Positions 1-7,809 are shown, numbered from the stretch's first letter. The stretch: DNA of 64,000 nucleotides from Roseburia sp. 831b (GCF_001940165.2 NZ_CP135162.1:2654001-2718000), one strand, 5' to 3'. The notes: generated by a model not told the origin, from the letters alone. Program-made: numbers and translations.

Positions 1-56
1 ATCTCTCTGGAAAAATCCAGCCGGTTCCATATCCTTTTTTGTAGCTCATCCATCAT
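1..56 (-). CDS. CpaF/TadA-type secretion ATPase, N-terminal fragment
   Basis: Only the first 18 codons lie in the window; the gene runs off the left edge. The frame starts at an ATG overlapping the stop of the TadZ gene, so the two are translationally coupled. The peptide begins M-M-D-E-L and continues to a segment reading LDFSRE, which resembles the N-terminal region of CpaF ATPases just before their conserved acidic stretch. In Tad/Flp loci CpaF is the hexameric ATPase that powers pilin assembly and typically follows TadZ/CpaE. The identification rests on position and a short sequence match, so it is moderate. The start could be either of two adjacent ATG codons. Confidence 0.6.
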   Translation of the reverse strand, partial: MMDELQKRIWNRLDFSRE

Positions 57-1110
57 AAGCAATTGCTCCATACAACTGATTCCGAATGAGATCCCCCAGT
101 TCACTCCACTTGAACTGGTCTAATAATCCACCCGTTGGAACGACCTGCGTTGCAGAATACGGCAGATATATCACCTGTATCCGCTCCGCCATCTGCTCCT
201 GACGGAAGGACTGGATATACTGCAAAAATAATTCTTTTTTACATTCGAAAAAAGGACCACTTTTCATCAGGCAATCAATCTTTTTGCAACGCGATAACAG
301 TTCTGAAAATCCGGCAAACATGCTGCCAAAATCAATGACAATCACCTCAAAATCCATTCTTTGTTCTAAAAAGGAAAGTAATGTTTCATATTCTTTAGCG
401 CAGATTTCATAGATATTTTCCGGATTTCTTGCCGGAGGAATATAAAAAAGTTCACCACACTGGTACAGAACCTGCCGCACCCCTTCTTCCGTCAGGCGGT
501 TTTGGTGTACCTTTACCAGTAAATCTCCTAAATCCCGCTCTCCTTCCCACTGAAAAATTTCGAGTAAGCCACTGCACTCCATCAGGTTTAAGTACAATAC
601 TTTCTTCTTTTCTGCGAGAAGCGATGCCATTGTCACCGAAAACGGAACCTGCATCTCGTGCTGTATGGGCGAATATACGCCAATAATCTCCACACCTGAA
701 AATGTTTCCCCATTTTCCTGTAAAGGCGGCGCTTCCTCTTTCTCGCACATCATGTACATCTCATGCAAAATCGCTTCCGCCGACTGGTATTTTAAAATAG
801 ACCTTTCTTTCTGTTTCCCATAATCGGTTGTCTCCGCAACGAAAAGCCCTGCAGCATCCGCCACCTCAACCTCCTCTTGCAAATACAGCACCGGAACATC
901 ATAGGAACCCAGCCCTTCTTTTGCAGCTTCAAACCCTTGTCCAATCAGAATCAGGTCATATTTTTGTTGCAAAAGTCCTTGCATAAATGCTTCCAGCCTT
1001 GTAAACGTATGAATCACAAAATTGTCCTCTTCGTGATTCCGAACATAAGCGGCAAACTGGTTTAGATACGCTGCATCTACATCACAAACTGCCACTGTAA
1101 GTTGTTTCAA
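46..1110 (-). CDS. tadZ: TadZ/CpaE-like pilus localisation ATPase
   Basis: Tad pilus protein of about 354 residues. Residues 1-120 look like an atypical receiver domain (beta-alpha pattern, an acidic CDVD near the N terminus). Residues 135-354 form a MinD/CpaE-like ATPase fold with an eroded Walker A (GVYSPIQHEM, lacking GKT) and a strand ending VIDFG. TadZ proteins act as polar landmarks for the Tad secretion machine. I chose the TTG start at 1110 because a GGGGG Shine-Dalgarno lies 7 bases upstream; the GTG at 1116 would be too close. The gene overlaps the prepilin peptidase upstream by about 30 bases and the CpaF gene downstream by a few, so this is an operon. The missing Walker lysine suggests nucleotide binding without normal turnover. 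Confidence 0.8.
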   Translation of the reverse strand: MKQLTVAVCDVDAAYLNQFAAYVRNHEEDNFVIHTFTRLEAFMQGLLQQKYDLILIGQGFEAAKEGLGSYDVPVLYLQEEVEVADAAGLFVAETTDYGKQKERSILKYQSAEAILHEMYMMCEKEEAPPLQENGETFSGVEIIGVYSPIQHEMQVPFSVTMASLLAEKKKVLYLNLMECSGLLEIFQWEGERDLGDLLVKVHQNRLTEEGVRQVLYQCGELFYIPPARNPENIYEICAKEYETLLSFLEQRMDFEVIVIDFGSMFAGFSELLSRCKKIDCLMKSGPFFECKKELFLQYIQSFRQEQMAERIQVIYLPYSATQVVPTGGLLDQFKWSELGDLIRNQLYGAIAYDG

Positions 1111-1528
1111 TCGCACACCCCCAAACGTATAAATACCCCATTAAAATTGGTACTGAAAAATGAATGAAATGTTTTTCCCCGATGCAGTATCTCTTTTTGA
1201 GAATCAAAAATGCTATTTTTAGAACCGATATCATGGCGCCAGCCAATAACGAAACCAATAACAACATCCACCATTCTTTCCAAATAAGAAATCCACCTGC
1301 TACGGAAAATAATTTGATATCGCCTGCTCCAAGAGCACGCATTAGAAATAAAAGATATAATAAGATAACCGGTATAGAACTATAAAATAAAAATTCAAGG
1401 ATTCCTCTCCATCCGTTCCCCATTATCCGAATGAAAAGTCCCAACACATAACCACACACAATCAGCCGGTTACTGATTCTTGTGCTTTTAAAATCCATTG
1501 CAACTGCCACGAAAAGTATGACAAGCAA
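1082..1528 (-). CDS. A24-type prepilin peptidase (TadV/CpaA-like)
   Basis: Small membrane aspartyl protease of about 148 residues. It has the two signature motifs of the family: an Asp followed by KSTRISN near residue 12 and GAGDIKL near residue 70, which supply the catalytic aspartates. Four to five hydrophobic segments follow. It would cleave Flp-type prepilins at the membrane and is the first gene seen in the Tad operon, overlapping tadZ. The start is uncertain: the frame is closed by a TGA 30 bases upstream and contains only a TTG at 1528, which is poorly spaced from the AAGGG sequence. A well-spaced ATG in the next frame reads a 22-codon peptide into the same region, so a leader peptide or a sequencing frameshift is possible. 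Confidence 0.8.
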   Translation of the reverse strand: MLVILFVAVAMDFKSTRISNRLIVCGYVLGLFIRIMGNGWRGILEFLFYSSIPVILLYLLFLMRALGAGDIKLFSVAGGFLIWKEWWMLLLVSLLAGAMISVLKIAFLILKKRYCIGEKHFIHFSVPILMGYLYVWGCAIETTYSGSL

Positions 1529-1648
1529 TGTTACATATCGTAATTCCCTTCCCCATCACCTCTCTTTGCTGTTTGTATCATGGATTATAGCAATGCCCCT
1601 TTTCTTTGTCCATACTTTTTTGACAACTTTTTCTTTTTTGTAAAATTG

Positions 1649-1921
1649 TCACAAAAATTTTGTAAAAACAATTCCGTAAAGAAGCGCAACTCCGCTGATA
1701 CCAAGGGTTCCGACTGTCAAAAGCGTAGTAGGATTTATTCCAACTACACTTGTAATATGTTCTTTTTCCAGAATCTGATTGCAAAAAAGAATCACCGCCA
1801 CGCAGGTTGCCATTCTTATCACAAAGCGAAGCAGAAACTGTCCTCTTTTTTTTGCTGCCAATACAAAAAGTAAAATCAGGCACATTCCCACAATAATCAT
1901 TGCCGCCGTCTTTGTATCCAT
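1649..1921 (-). CDS. BofA-family membrane protein
   Basis: Small protein of about 90 residues with two hydrophobic segments and the family's C-terminal signature GINPTTLLTVGTLGI followed by GVALLYGI. BofA of Bacillus holds SpoIVFB inactive and so delays pro-sigma-K processing during sporulation; the domain is also found in Lachnospiraceae without obvious sporulation. The start at the third codon of the longer frame is preferred because AAGGA lies about 7 bases ahead of it. The divergent neighbour is a YaaL-like gene; in Bacillus yaaL and bofA are adjacent, so this pairing supports both calls. The regulatory partner is not visible here. Confidence 0.85.
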   Translation of the reverse strand: MDTKTAAMIIVGMCLILLFVLAAKKRGQFLLRFVIRMATCVAVILFCNQILEKEHITSVVGINPTTLLTVGTLGISGVALLYGIVFTKFL

Positions 1922-2113
1922 TTTCATTTCCTTGCACGTTTTTTTATAATATATGGCTTGCTTTTTCTTTTAGAACAGGATTTTTGATAATGTCCATATC
2001 ATTTTGTGTAATTTTTTTACAATTTTTACAAATAAAGATTGTCTGGTTGTATAGATTGGAAAAAACATGATTATACTGATAGAAAGAACAATAATAGAAA
2101 GCGGGGTTTTTTC

Positions 2114-2362
2114 ATGCGCATCTTAAAAAGTAAACCACATTGTGATGAGCATTACACCTTACTGATGAATGATTTGAATCAAACTGCAAAAGATTTACAG
2201 TATGCCTATGATAACCTGGAAAATGTCATTGATCCTGATATGATTGATTCCTGCATTTATGAGGTAAATGCAGTCCAGATGCGCTATAAATTTTTACTTA
2301 CCAAAATAAAACAAATAGAGGATTCTTATGCTAAGAATCCTCTTGAAGTGTCAAATTCCTGA
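2114..2362 (+). CDS. YaaL-like DUF2508 protein
   Basis: Acidic helical protein of about 82 residues, starting at MRILKSKPHC. The central pattern (a hydrophobic helix, then DPDMID, a tyrosine, and RYKFLL near residues 60-66) matches the DUF2508/YaaL family, whose function is unknown but which neighbours recR and bofA in Bacillus. The in-frame extension upstream of 2114 is low-complexity and has no ribosome site. The 3' end overlaps the convergent fliS gene by 37 bases, and the overlap contains the fliS terminator hairpin, so the last codons do double duty. No promoter was assigned with confidence. Confidence 0.7.
   Translation: MRILKSKPHCDEHYTLLMNDLNQTAKDLQYAYDNLENVIDPDMIDSCIYEVNAVQMRYKFLLTKIKQIEDSYAKNPLEVSNS
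2317..2343 (-). terminator. fliC-fliS terminator inside the yaaL/fliS overlap
   Basis: A perfect 11-bp stem (2317-2327 with 2333-2343) closes a 5-base loop. On the minus strand it is followed by a T-rich tail (ATTTGTTTTATTTT). The fliS stop codon sits in the loop, and the same bases encode the last residues of the convergent YaaL protein. Confidence 0.75.
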
Positions 2363-2802
2363 CAGTTTTCTGTTAAATTGTCACGTCCATATGTGTACCC
2401 TGCGTACACCTGTTGTGTATTGCTCATCAGAGGTCCTGAGGTGTCTTGTTCGGCAGCTTTTACAAAACTGTCAGAAAGACTTCTCAGGATTTTTTCTGCA
2501 TGATTTAATTCATCCAGACGGTTCTTATACAGGGTTTTGGAAAGTTCCTCCCTGCAATATACATACAGTGGATACAATTCTTTCGCAATTTCATAGGAAA
2601 AATCAAGCGAATGAATCAATTCTAAAATGGAACGATCTGCATTTCTTACCGCTTCTTTGAACGCTTCGTGGTCTTTTTTTTCATAACTCTGCTTCGCTTC
2701 ATCCAAATAGGCAAACACAATATCATACATAATAACGATCAAGCCGCCTTTATTGCACTGGCTGATGCGTCTTGTAAAATCAGAAATTAATTCTTTTTTC
2801 AT
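2326..2802 (-). CDS. fliS: flagellin export chaperone FliS
   Basis: Protein of 158 residues with the all-helical FliS pattern: N-terminal GGLIVIMYDIVFAYLDEA, then a mid-protein helix with LIHSLDFSYEIAKELYPLY, then LYKNRLDELNHAEKIL. FliS binds the C-terminal helix of flagellin in the cytoplasm and prevents premature polymerisation before export. It begins 4 bases after the flagellin stop with AGGTTAGGA as its ribosome site, so it is co-translated with fliC. About 30 residues at the C terminus exceed the usual FliS length (near 130) and look disordered. The end overlaps yaaL and contains the operon terminator. Confidence 0.9.
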   Translation of the reverse strand: MKKELISDFTRRISQCNKGGLIVIMYDIVFAYLDEAKQSYEKKDHEAFKEAVRNADRSILELIHSLDFSYEIAKELYPLYVYCREELSKTLYKNRLDELNHAEKILRSLSDSFVKAAEQDTSGPLMSNTQQVYAGYTYGRDNLTENCQEFDTSRGFLA

Positions 2803-2806
2803 ATTC

Positions 2807-4279
2807 CTAACCTCTTAGAAGCTGTAATACCTGCTGTGGAATCTCATTTGCCTGGCTTAATACGGAGATTGCTGCCTGGTCTAATACATTGTACTGTGTA
2901 TAGGCTGTCATCTCGTCTGCCATATCGGCATCCTGGATTCTGGACAATGCACTTGTCATATTTTCTCCAGTCTCATCAAGACTTCCTACTGCATAATCCA
3001 AACGGTTCTGGTATGCACCAATCTTAGAACGCACTGCGGATACCTGTGCAATTGCATTGTCTACTGCCGCAATTCCACGGTCGGCACCGGTAACGGTTGT
3101 CACGTCCAAATCATCCAGATAAAGGCTGTTTGTAGAAACTTCTGGAATTCGGACTGCCATATTCTGGCTCTCGTTTGCACCAATCTGTAATATCATGGTT
3201 CCGATATCTGTCACTTCCAGTTCTACGTCGCCCGCATATCCTTTTTCTGCTAAAAAGCTGATGGTAAAACCATTGGTATCGCTGATGGTAATCTTATTTC
3301 CATCTGTAAGGCAGGTTGCAGTTGACTTAAACCCGGTTGTGGTACTCTCAATGGTAAGCTTTGCATTCTCACCTGTCTGCGCATTGTCTAAGCTATATCC
3401 CTTCACTGCTCCGGTCTCTTTGTCTAATACCTCTGTACAATCTGCAACATCAAATCCCAATGCATTCACGAAGCCTGTCAGATTCTCTTTGGAAGAAAAG
3501 CTGATGTCAAGCGCTGCACCTGCACCGTATTTTACAGTGGAAAAAGACAATCCTTTCTTATTTGTTGTCAACTCGGCATTTGCTTCGCCCATCTCTGCTG
3601 CGTTTCTGATTTTCTCATAGGCTTCTTCATAAGTATCTGTTGCCAGAATGTCTGCTGTGGAACCATTGATGGTGATACTTCCCGAAACACCAACCGGTGT
3701 TGTGTTATCCTGATAACCATTGGCTGCTCCAGCCGGTGCTGTTCCACTTTCTGATGCGGTCTGTGTTGCTGCCGTATCGATTTTAAATTTATAAGTTCCA
3801 GCTTCTACGGAATCAGAAATATTCACCCTGCTTACATGCTGGGTATAAATTCTGGTATCCAGTGTACCGTCTAATAAAGGTTTCTGGTTATATTCGGTGT
3901 CGGAGGAAATACGGTTAATTTCTTCTTTTAACGCCTCAATCTCATCCTGTACCGCCTTCTTATCATCTGGTGTGCTGGTATCGCTTGCTGCCTGCACGGA
4001 CAGCTCTCTCATTCTCTGTAAAATGTCACTGACTTCGTTCAACGCTCCGTCCGCAATCTGAATCACAGAAGTACCATCGGATGCGTTCTGTGAAGCACGG
4101 TCTAAGGCATCAATCTGTGCCTGCATTTTATTGGAAATTGCAATTCCGGCCGGATTATCTTTTGCATGATTAATTTTCAGTCCTGTGGAAAGTCTCTCCA
4201 TTGCGCCGGAAAGATTATTCTCTGTTCGAAGCAATTGTTTATTGGTAATTACCGCCATCATATTCTGATTAATCTTCAT
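2807..4279 (-). CDS. fliC: flagellin
   Basis: Flagellin of 490 residues. The conserved D0/D1 N terminus starts MKINQNMMAVITNKQL and carries RLSTGLKINHAKDNPAG. The C terminus has GAYQNRLDYAVGSLDE and ends in the coiled segment before QVLQLLRG. Residues about 165-390 form a variable Thr/Ala-rich exposed domain. The start at 4279 fits family length and has GAAAGG upstream; an in-frame ATG at 4354 would add 25 unrelated residues that overlap a likely CsrA site. Filaments are assembled outside the cell through the flagellar type III apparatus. fliS follows directly. A sigma-28-like promoter lies 140 bases upstream and two CsrA-type sites lie in the leader. Confidence 0.95.
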   Translation of the reverse strand: MKINQNMMAVITNKQLLRTENNLSGAMERLSTGLKINHAKDNPAGIAISNKMQAQIDALDRASQNASDGTSVIQIADGALNEVSDILQRMRELSVQAASDTSTPDDKKAVQDEIEALKEEINRISSDTEYNQKPLLDGTLDTRIYTQHVSRVNISDSVEAGTYKFKIDTAATQTASESGTAPAGAANGYQDNTTPVGVSGSITINGSTADILATDTYEEAYEKIRNAAEMGEANAELTTNKKGLSFSTVKYGAGAALDISFSSKENLTGFVNALGFDVADCTEVLDKETGAVKGYSLDNAQTGENAKLTIESTTTGFKSTATCLTDGNKITISDTNGFTISFLAEKGYAGDVELEVTDIGTMILQIGANESQNMAVRIPEVSTNSLYLDDLDVTTVTGADRGIAAVDNAIAQVSAVRSKIGAYQNRLDYAVGSLDETGENMTSALSRIQDADMADEMTAYTQYNVLDQAAISVLSQANEIPQQVLQLLRG

Positions 4280-4350
4280 GTTTTTCCCATACCTTTCTCT
4301 CGTAACAGCTTCTTTTCTGTCTGTTTTTTGTATAATCGGTTTTCTTTGCT

Positions 4351-4385
4351 GCATCCTTGCGGCATTTCCAATGACAATCCCTGTC
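4351..4385 (-). promoter_or_regulatory. two CsrA-type binding sites in the flagellin leader
   Basis: On the minus strand, 4385-4373 reads GACAGGGATTGTC, a 4-bp hairpin with GGGAT in the loop. Positions 4360-4351 read GCAAGGATGC, a 3-bp hairpin with AGGA in the loop. Both match the published CsrA consensus core (ACARGGAUG). Bacillus CsrA represses hag through two leader sites and is antagonised by FliW; the same control is inferred here. No csrA or fliW gene lies in this window. Confidence 0.55.
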
Positions 4386-4421
4386 CCTTTTTTGTGTCAA
4401 CATCAACACTTTCTGATTTAT

Positions 4422-4449
4422 ATATCGTCCCTCTCTTTTCTTTTCCTTA
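4422..4449 (-). promoter_or_regulatory. sigma-28-like promoter of fliC
   Basis: Minus-strand TAAG (4449-4446), a 16-base spacer and GACGATAT (4429-4422) resemble the flagellar sigma factor consensus TAAA-N15-GCCGATAA. Predicted transcription would start near 4415, giving a leader of about 135 bases that holds the CsrA-type sites. Spacing is one base longer than ideal. Confidence 0.45.
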
Positions 4450-4487
4450 GAAAAAAATAAAATTTTTATAACTCGTAACATATGACA

Positions 4488-4516
4488 TTGCATTTGTGCC
4501 TGTTTCGTATTATAAT
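4488..4516 (+). promoter_or_regulatory. sigma-A promoter of the DUF1858 gene
   Basis: TTGCAT, a 17-base spacer and a consensus TATAAT precede the plus-strand gene at 4595. The -35 matches at only three positions. The flagellin promoter lies about 40 bases away on the other strand, so the two genes are divergently transcribed. Confidence 0.5.
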
Positions 4517-4594
4517 TACCACATCTTCGGGCATACTAATCACAAAATGATTTAGTCGATGAACCCGTTATCATACAATTAAGGAGGAAGAAAC

Positions 4595-4804
4595 ATGGCT
4601 CAGGTAACAAAATCTACTATGATTGGTGAATTACTTCAGATCGACCAGAACATCGCACCAATTCTTTTAAATATCGGTATGCACTGTCTCGGATGCCCAT
4701 CTTCTCAGATGGAAACAATTGAAGAGGCTGCTGCTGTTCACGGTATTGATCCAGATGCTTTGGTAAATGAAATCAACGATTTCTTAGCAAAAGATCTTGC
4801 TTAA
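4595..4804 (+). CDS. DUF1858 redox-disulfide domain protein
   Basis: Stand-alone 69-residue DUF1858 domain, as found attached to hybrid-cluster proteins. The key feature is the HCLGCPSS motif at residues 30-37 with its CxxC pair, preceded by helices reading TMIGELLQ and IAPILLNIGM. The start has a textbook AAGGAGG site. Such small proteins are thought to handle disulfide or redox chemistry, but no substrate is established. It is monocistronic, with its own promoter and a shared strong terminator behind it. Confidence 0.85.
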   Translation: MAQVTKSTMIGELLQIDQNIAPILLNIGMHCLGCPSSQMETIEEAAAVHGIDPDALVNEINDFLAKDLA

Positions 4805-4849
4805 TTACCACTTTTAAAGAATTTTTGGCGTCAGACTTAAGGCGCATCT

Positions 4850-4902
4850 AAAAAAGCTGCACACTACGTTCGAGGTATTACCTCCGTAGTGGCAGCTTTT
4901 TT
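4850..4902. terminator. bidirectional terminator between DUF1858 gene and mecA
   Basis: An A-run, a long GC-containing stem (AGCTGC/GCAGCT with an ACTACG/CGTAGT extension) and a T-run form a symmetrical hairpin that can stop transcripts from both convergent genes. Confidence 0.85.
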
Positions 4903-4917
4903 GCAAATAAACATCTT

Positions 4918-5697
4918 TTATAAGCTGGCAAGTACCTGAAGTGCCTGCTTTTGAATCAATGGCTCGTAATGTTCCTTGAAATATGCGCCAATTCCAGGCG
5001 TATATGTCTTCTGATGTGCATACTCTGATAAAATATTGCACACCTTGTTAAACTCTTCCGGTGTCTGACTGCTCTTGCTCACCATCAGATAGTACTGATG
5101 TGTATTCGAATCCTTGTAAAGGTCATTCTCCCCTACATAAAATCCCTCTAAAACATGGGCAAGTCTCGTCACCTCAGAAAGATCACGGAACACAAACATT
5201 TTCGTTATGTCAACCACAACACTGGCTTCTGCTACGGGCTCCTTCGCTTTGTCGGATACCTCCGCACTCTTTGTGCCGTCCGCCTCATTTGCGGCTTTCT
5301 TGCGTTCTTCCTGGATCTTTTTAAACAATCCTAAAATATCATCCGCACCTTCTGGTGCGCTGGCAACTGCATCACTGCTTCCAGACTCATCATAAAGATC
5401 TGCTTCATCAGGCTCTGAGAATTTGGAAAAACGAGTATCAAGTTCTTCCGGATATTCCACTTTTGTTACTACTAAAATGATGGTATCTGCTGACAATGGA
5501 ATTGCTTCAATCATCAACGGAATATCATCTGCTTCAAATCCAAATTCATAAGCCGCCTGCTGCATCATATCGCGAAACAGCTCTTTTGCTTTCTCTGTAC
5601 CATAAGCAAGTTCACTCAGCTTAATCTGTCTATCTGCTAAATCTTCTCTCGTCAACGTACAACGAATCTGATTATCGTTTACTTTTTCAATCTTCAT
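4918..5697 (-). CDS. mecA: adaptor protein MecA
   Basis: Protein of 259 residues. The N-terminal MecA domain (residues 1-100) has MKIEKVNDNQIRCTLTREDL and ELAYGTEKAKELFRDMM, highly characteristic of the family. An acidic linker follows (about 100-165). The C-terminal domain (about 165-259) has VFRDLSEVTRLAHVL and YYLMV, the part that docks on ClpC. MecA delivers substrates such as ComK or other regulators to ClpCP for degradation in the cytoplasm. It is monocistronic with its own promoter and shares the terminator at 4850-4902. Length and motifs are normal. Confidence 0.92.
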   Translation of the reverse strand: MKIEKVNDNQIRCTLTREDLADRQIKLSELAYGTEKAKELFRDMMQQAAYEFGFEADDIPLMIEAIPLSADTIILVVTKVEYPEELDTRFSKFSEPDEADLYDESGSSDAVASAPEGADDILGLFKKIQEERKKAANEADGTKSAEVSDKAKEPVAEASVVVDITKMFVFRDLSEVTRLAHVLEGFYVGENDLYKDSNTHQYYLMVSKSSQTPEEFNKVCNILSEYAHQKTYTPGIGAYFKEHYEPLIQKQALQVLASL

Positions 5698-5743
5698 ATC
5701 TAACCATTCCCTTCATCCGGAAACTCTTGTAAACTGTACATCT

Positions 5744-5772
5744 ATTATAATCAAATGATGTTATGATGTAAA
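5744..5772 (-). promoter_or_regulatory. mecA promoter
   Basis: On the minus strand TTTACA (5772-5767), a 17-base spacer and TATAAT (5749-5744) sit about 45 bases upstream of the mecA start. Confidence 0.65.
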
Positions 5773-5824
5773 GTATGCCTTTTTATTAAATATTTCTAAA
5801 ATTGTTAAAAAATTCTGAAAGTTG

Positions 5825-5853
5825 TTGCAAAATACTGTCTTTCATGTTATAAA
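5825..5853 (+). promoter_or_regulatory. promoter of the kinase-ATPase operon
   Basis: TTGCAA, a 17-base spacer and TATAAA precede the ribosome site AAAGGAAG by about 35 bases, on the plus strand and divergent from mecA. Confidence 0.6.
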
Positions 5854-5903
5854 CATATGCAAGAGATTCGCATCTGACACGTTGGAAAGGAAGCGATTCA
5901 CAC

Positions 5904-7271
5904 ATTCAACTACATCATTTGTCTGACCGGTACGAAGTGCTGTCCACGCTTGGTTGTGGCGCTACCGCTACCGTTTATTTATCCAGACACAGGAAACTGA
6001 AGACCCTATGTGCCATCAAATGTATCCCCAGACAGCTGGCCGGTTCTTCTTCTTTTCCTTCCGAGGCTATTTTTCTAAAACGTCTCCATTCTCCCGGAAT
6101 CCCTGTCTTATATGATTTCGATGAGGATGAAAACACCTTTTATCTGATTGAAGAATATGTCCCCGGGGAATCTTTAGAAGCTTTTATGCTTCATCAAACT
6201 TTTATTTCCGAAACTTTTTTGATTCAGATTGGTTTACAGTTGTGTGATATTTTTTTCGTCATGCATACTTGTTCGCCGGAACCCGTTTTTTATCTGGATT
6301 TAAAACCTGAACATATTATAGTATGTGGAGAATCCATTAAAATAATCGATTTTGGTTCCGCAATCTTTCAAAAGGACACAAAACATGGTATTTCGCTCTT
6401 TGGGACTACGGAATATGCTGCACCGGAACTGATTTCCTCTGCCGAGGTATCTTTTGCCTCTGATTTGTTTAGCATTGGAAAAGTTCTTGCCTTTCTAAGC
6501 CGTGCATTGCAAAACAAATGTAGTTTCAAATTGTCGCAAATTATTCAAAAGGCCTGTTCCCCATCTGTGGCACATCGCTATGCCACCGTGTGGGAGTTAA
6601 AGCAGGAACTTTTATCTCTAAAACCAGATCCGTGTCAGTCAAATCTCTTAAAATCTATTGGCGTTGTTTCAAGTCATTCCGGCGTCGGTGCAACACACCT
6701 TGCCGTTTCTGCTGTATCTGTGCTGAATAAAAACCATTTTTCAAGTTATTACATAGAGAAAAATAACAGTCACAGCCTATCCTCTATGCTCTTGGGAAAC
6801 GGGCAGTTTTCAGAACACAACGGTGTCTTTTGTTATCAGCATTTTCACGCTATCCGGCACTATGGAGAGGGGATTGTATCTCCCGTTCCTCCTTCCGGTA
6901 TTCCTGTTCATGATTATGGTGTGTTTCAAACAGATTTAATAGAATATCATCCAGATGAAACCTTACTTTTTGTAATGGGAAGCCGCAAGTGGGAACTGGA
7001 ACAAACCTACGCAGTCGGCGAACAGCTTTTAAACCGGGAAAACGTTGTATTTGTCTGTAACTATGGAGATATGAACGCAGCAAAACATCTTGCAAGATAC
7101 TTTCATCGACCTATCTATTGTTTTCCGCTTGATGCAGATCCTTTTTGCATTACACGGGAAAAGGAACGATTTATTTTGGAACTGCTCGCCATAAAAGGAG
7201 GTCATAAACTATTTTTTTCAAGCAGGAAAGGACTCCGAAACTCCGTTGTACCATTGGAATCCTTGGAGTAG
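5904..7271 (+). CDS. Ser/Thr protein kinase fused to a CpaE/MinD-like ATPase
   Basis: Residues 1-240 form a eukaryotic-like kinase: glycine loop GCGATATVYL, lysine in AIKCI, catalytic loop YLDLKPEH (in place of HRDLKPEN), DFG, and YAAPEL. Residues about 245-455 are a P-loop domain with a deviant Walker A reading SSHSGVGATHLA, as in CpaE-type ATPases. Kinase-ATPase fusions of this kind suggest phosphorylation-controlled pilus or secretion assembly; the substrate is unknown. The only standard start in frame is TTG 5919, which lies 25 bases from the AAAGGAAG site. An ATT at 5904 is spaced correctly (10 bases), giving MQLHHLSDRYEVL, and is preferred. The 3' end overlaps the next gene by about 60 bases. 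Catalytic His-to-Tyr and Asn-to-His changes may alter activity. Confidence 0.8.
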   Translation: MQLHHLSDRYEVLSTLGCGATATVYLSRHRKLKTLCAIKCIPRQLAGSSSFPSEAIFLKRLHSPGIPVLYDFDEDENTFYLIEEYVPGESLEAFMLHQTFISETFLIQIGLQLCDIFFVMHTCSPEPVFYLDLKPEHIIVCGESIKIIDFGSAIFQKDTKHGISLFGTTEYAAPELISSAEVSFASDLFSIGKVLAFLSRALQNKCSFKLSQIIQKACSPSVAHRYATVWELKQELLSLKPDPCQSNLLKSIGVVSSHSGVGATHLAVSAVSVLNKNHFSSYYIEKNNSHSLSSMLLGNGQFSEHNGVFCYQHFHAIRHYGEGIVSPVPPSGIPVHDYGVFQTDLIEYHPDETLLFVMGSRKWELEQTYAVGEQLLNRENVVFVCNYGDMNAAKHLARYFHRPIYCFPLDADPFCITREKERFILELLAIKGGHKLFFSSRKGLRNSVVPLESLE

Positions 7272-7798
7272 AACACGGTGTTGGATGCACACACCTTGCA
7301 ATCTCTATTGCAACTTACTGTAATGCGTGTCACCACAAAAAGACCGCACTTGTGGAGCTAAACAAAAACGGAACGCTTTATCGGCTCTCGAAGAATACTG
7401 GTGACACCGCTTTTTCTCTTTTCGGTGTTGATTACTATCCAAACGCCGCCTCACTTCACCTTCCATCTCTTATCAACTCGTCCTATGATTATCTGATTTT
7501 GGACCTGGGAACTTCAACGGAAGATTTTATTATGGATGAGTTTTTACGGTGCGACCGAAAGATTTTGCTTGGCAGTCTTTCACCCTGGAGGCAGATTTGT
7601 TATGGGAATTTTCTTACAAATTTTTTTAAAACATATCAAAATCATGGAACGATTATTTACTTGGCTTTATTCGGGATAAAGGACGATTTAATTGAATTTT
7701 CCCATGCATACCATATTTATATGCAGGGAGTTCCCTTTCTTGCAAATCCGTTTCAATTGAGAAAGGAAAATCTTTCCTTTTTGGAACACTTGATTTAG
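7211..7798 (+). CDS. second CpaE/MinD-like ATPase, probable ATT start
   Basis: P-loop ATPase of about 195 residues related to the C-terminal half of the preceding protein: Walker A GVEHGVGCTHLA at about residues 20-31 and a Walker B-like DYLILDLG. The Walker A region lies upstream of the first GTG in frame (7352), so that GTG cannot be the real start. The frame is open from a TAA at 7206-7208 and has no ATG, GTG or TTG before 7352. AAGGAGGT at 7195-7202 lies 9 bases before ATT at 7211, which I take as the start. A -1 frameshift from the upstream kinase at the T7 run is the alternative. It probably partners the fusion protein in Tad-type assembly. Confidence 0.75.
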   Translation: MFFKQERTPKLRCTIGILGVEHGVGCTHLAISIATYCNACHHKKTALVELNKNGTLYRLSKNTGDTAFSLFGVDYYPNAASLHLPSLINSSYDYLILDLGTSTEDFIMDEFLRCDRKILLGSLSPWRQICYGNFLTNFFKTYQNHGTIIYLALFGIKDDLIEFSHAYHIYMQGVPFLANPFQLRKENLSFLEHLI

Positions 7799-7809
7799 GG
7801 GGCATTACT

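Noticed and set aside
4280..4354. Flagellin start at the upstream ATG (4354)
   Set aside because: It adds 25 residues unlike any flagellin and its ATG is part of a CsrA-type site; the start at 4279 matches the family.
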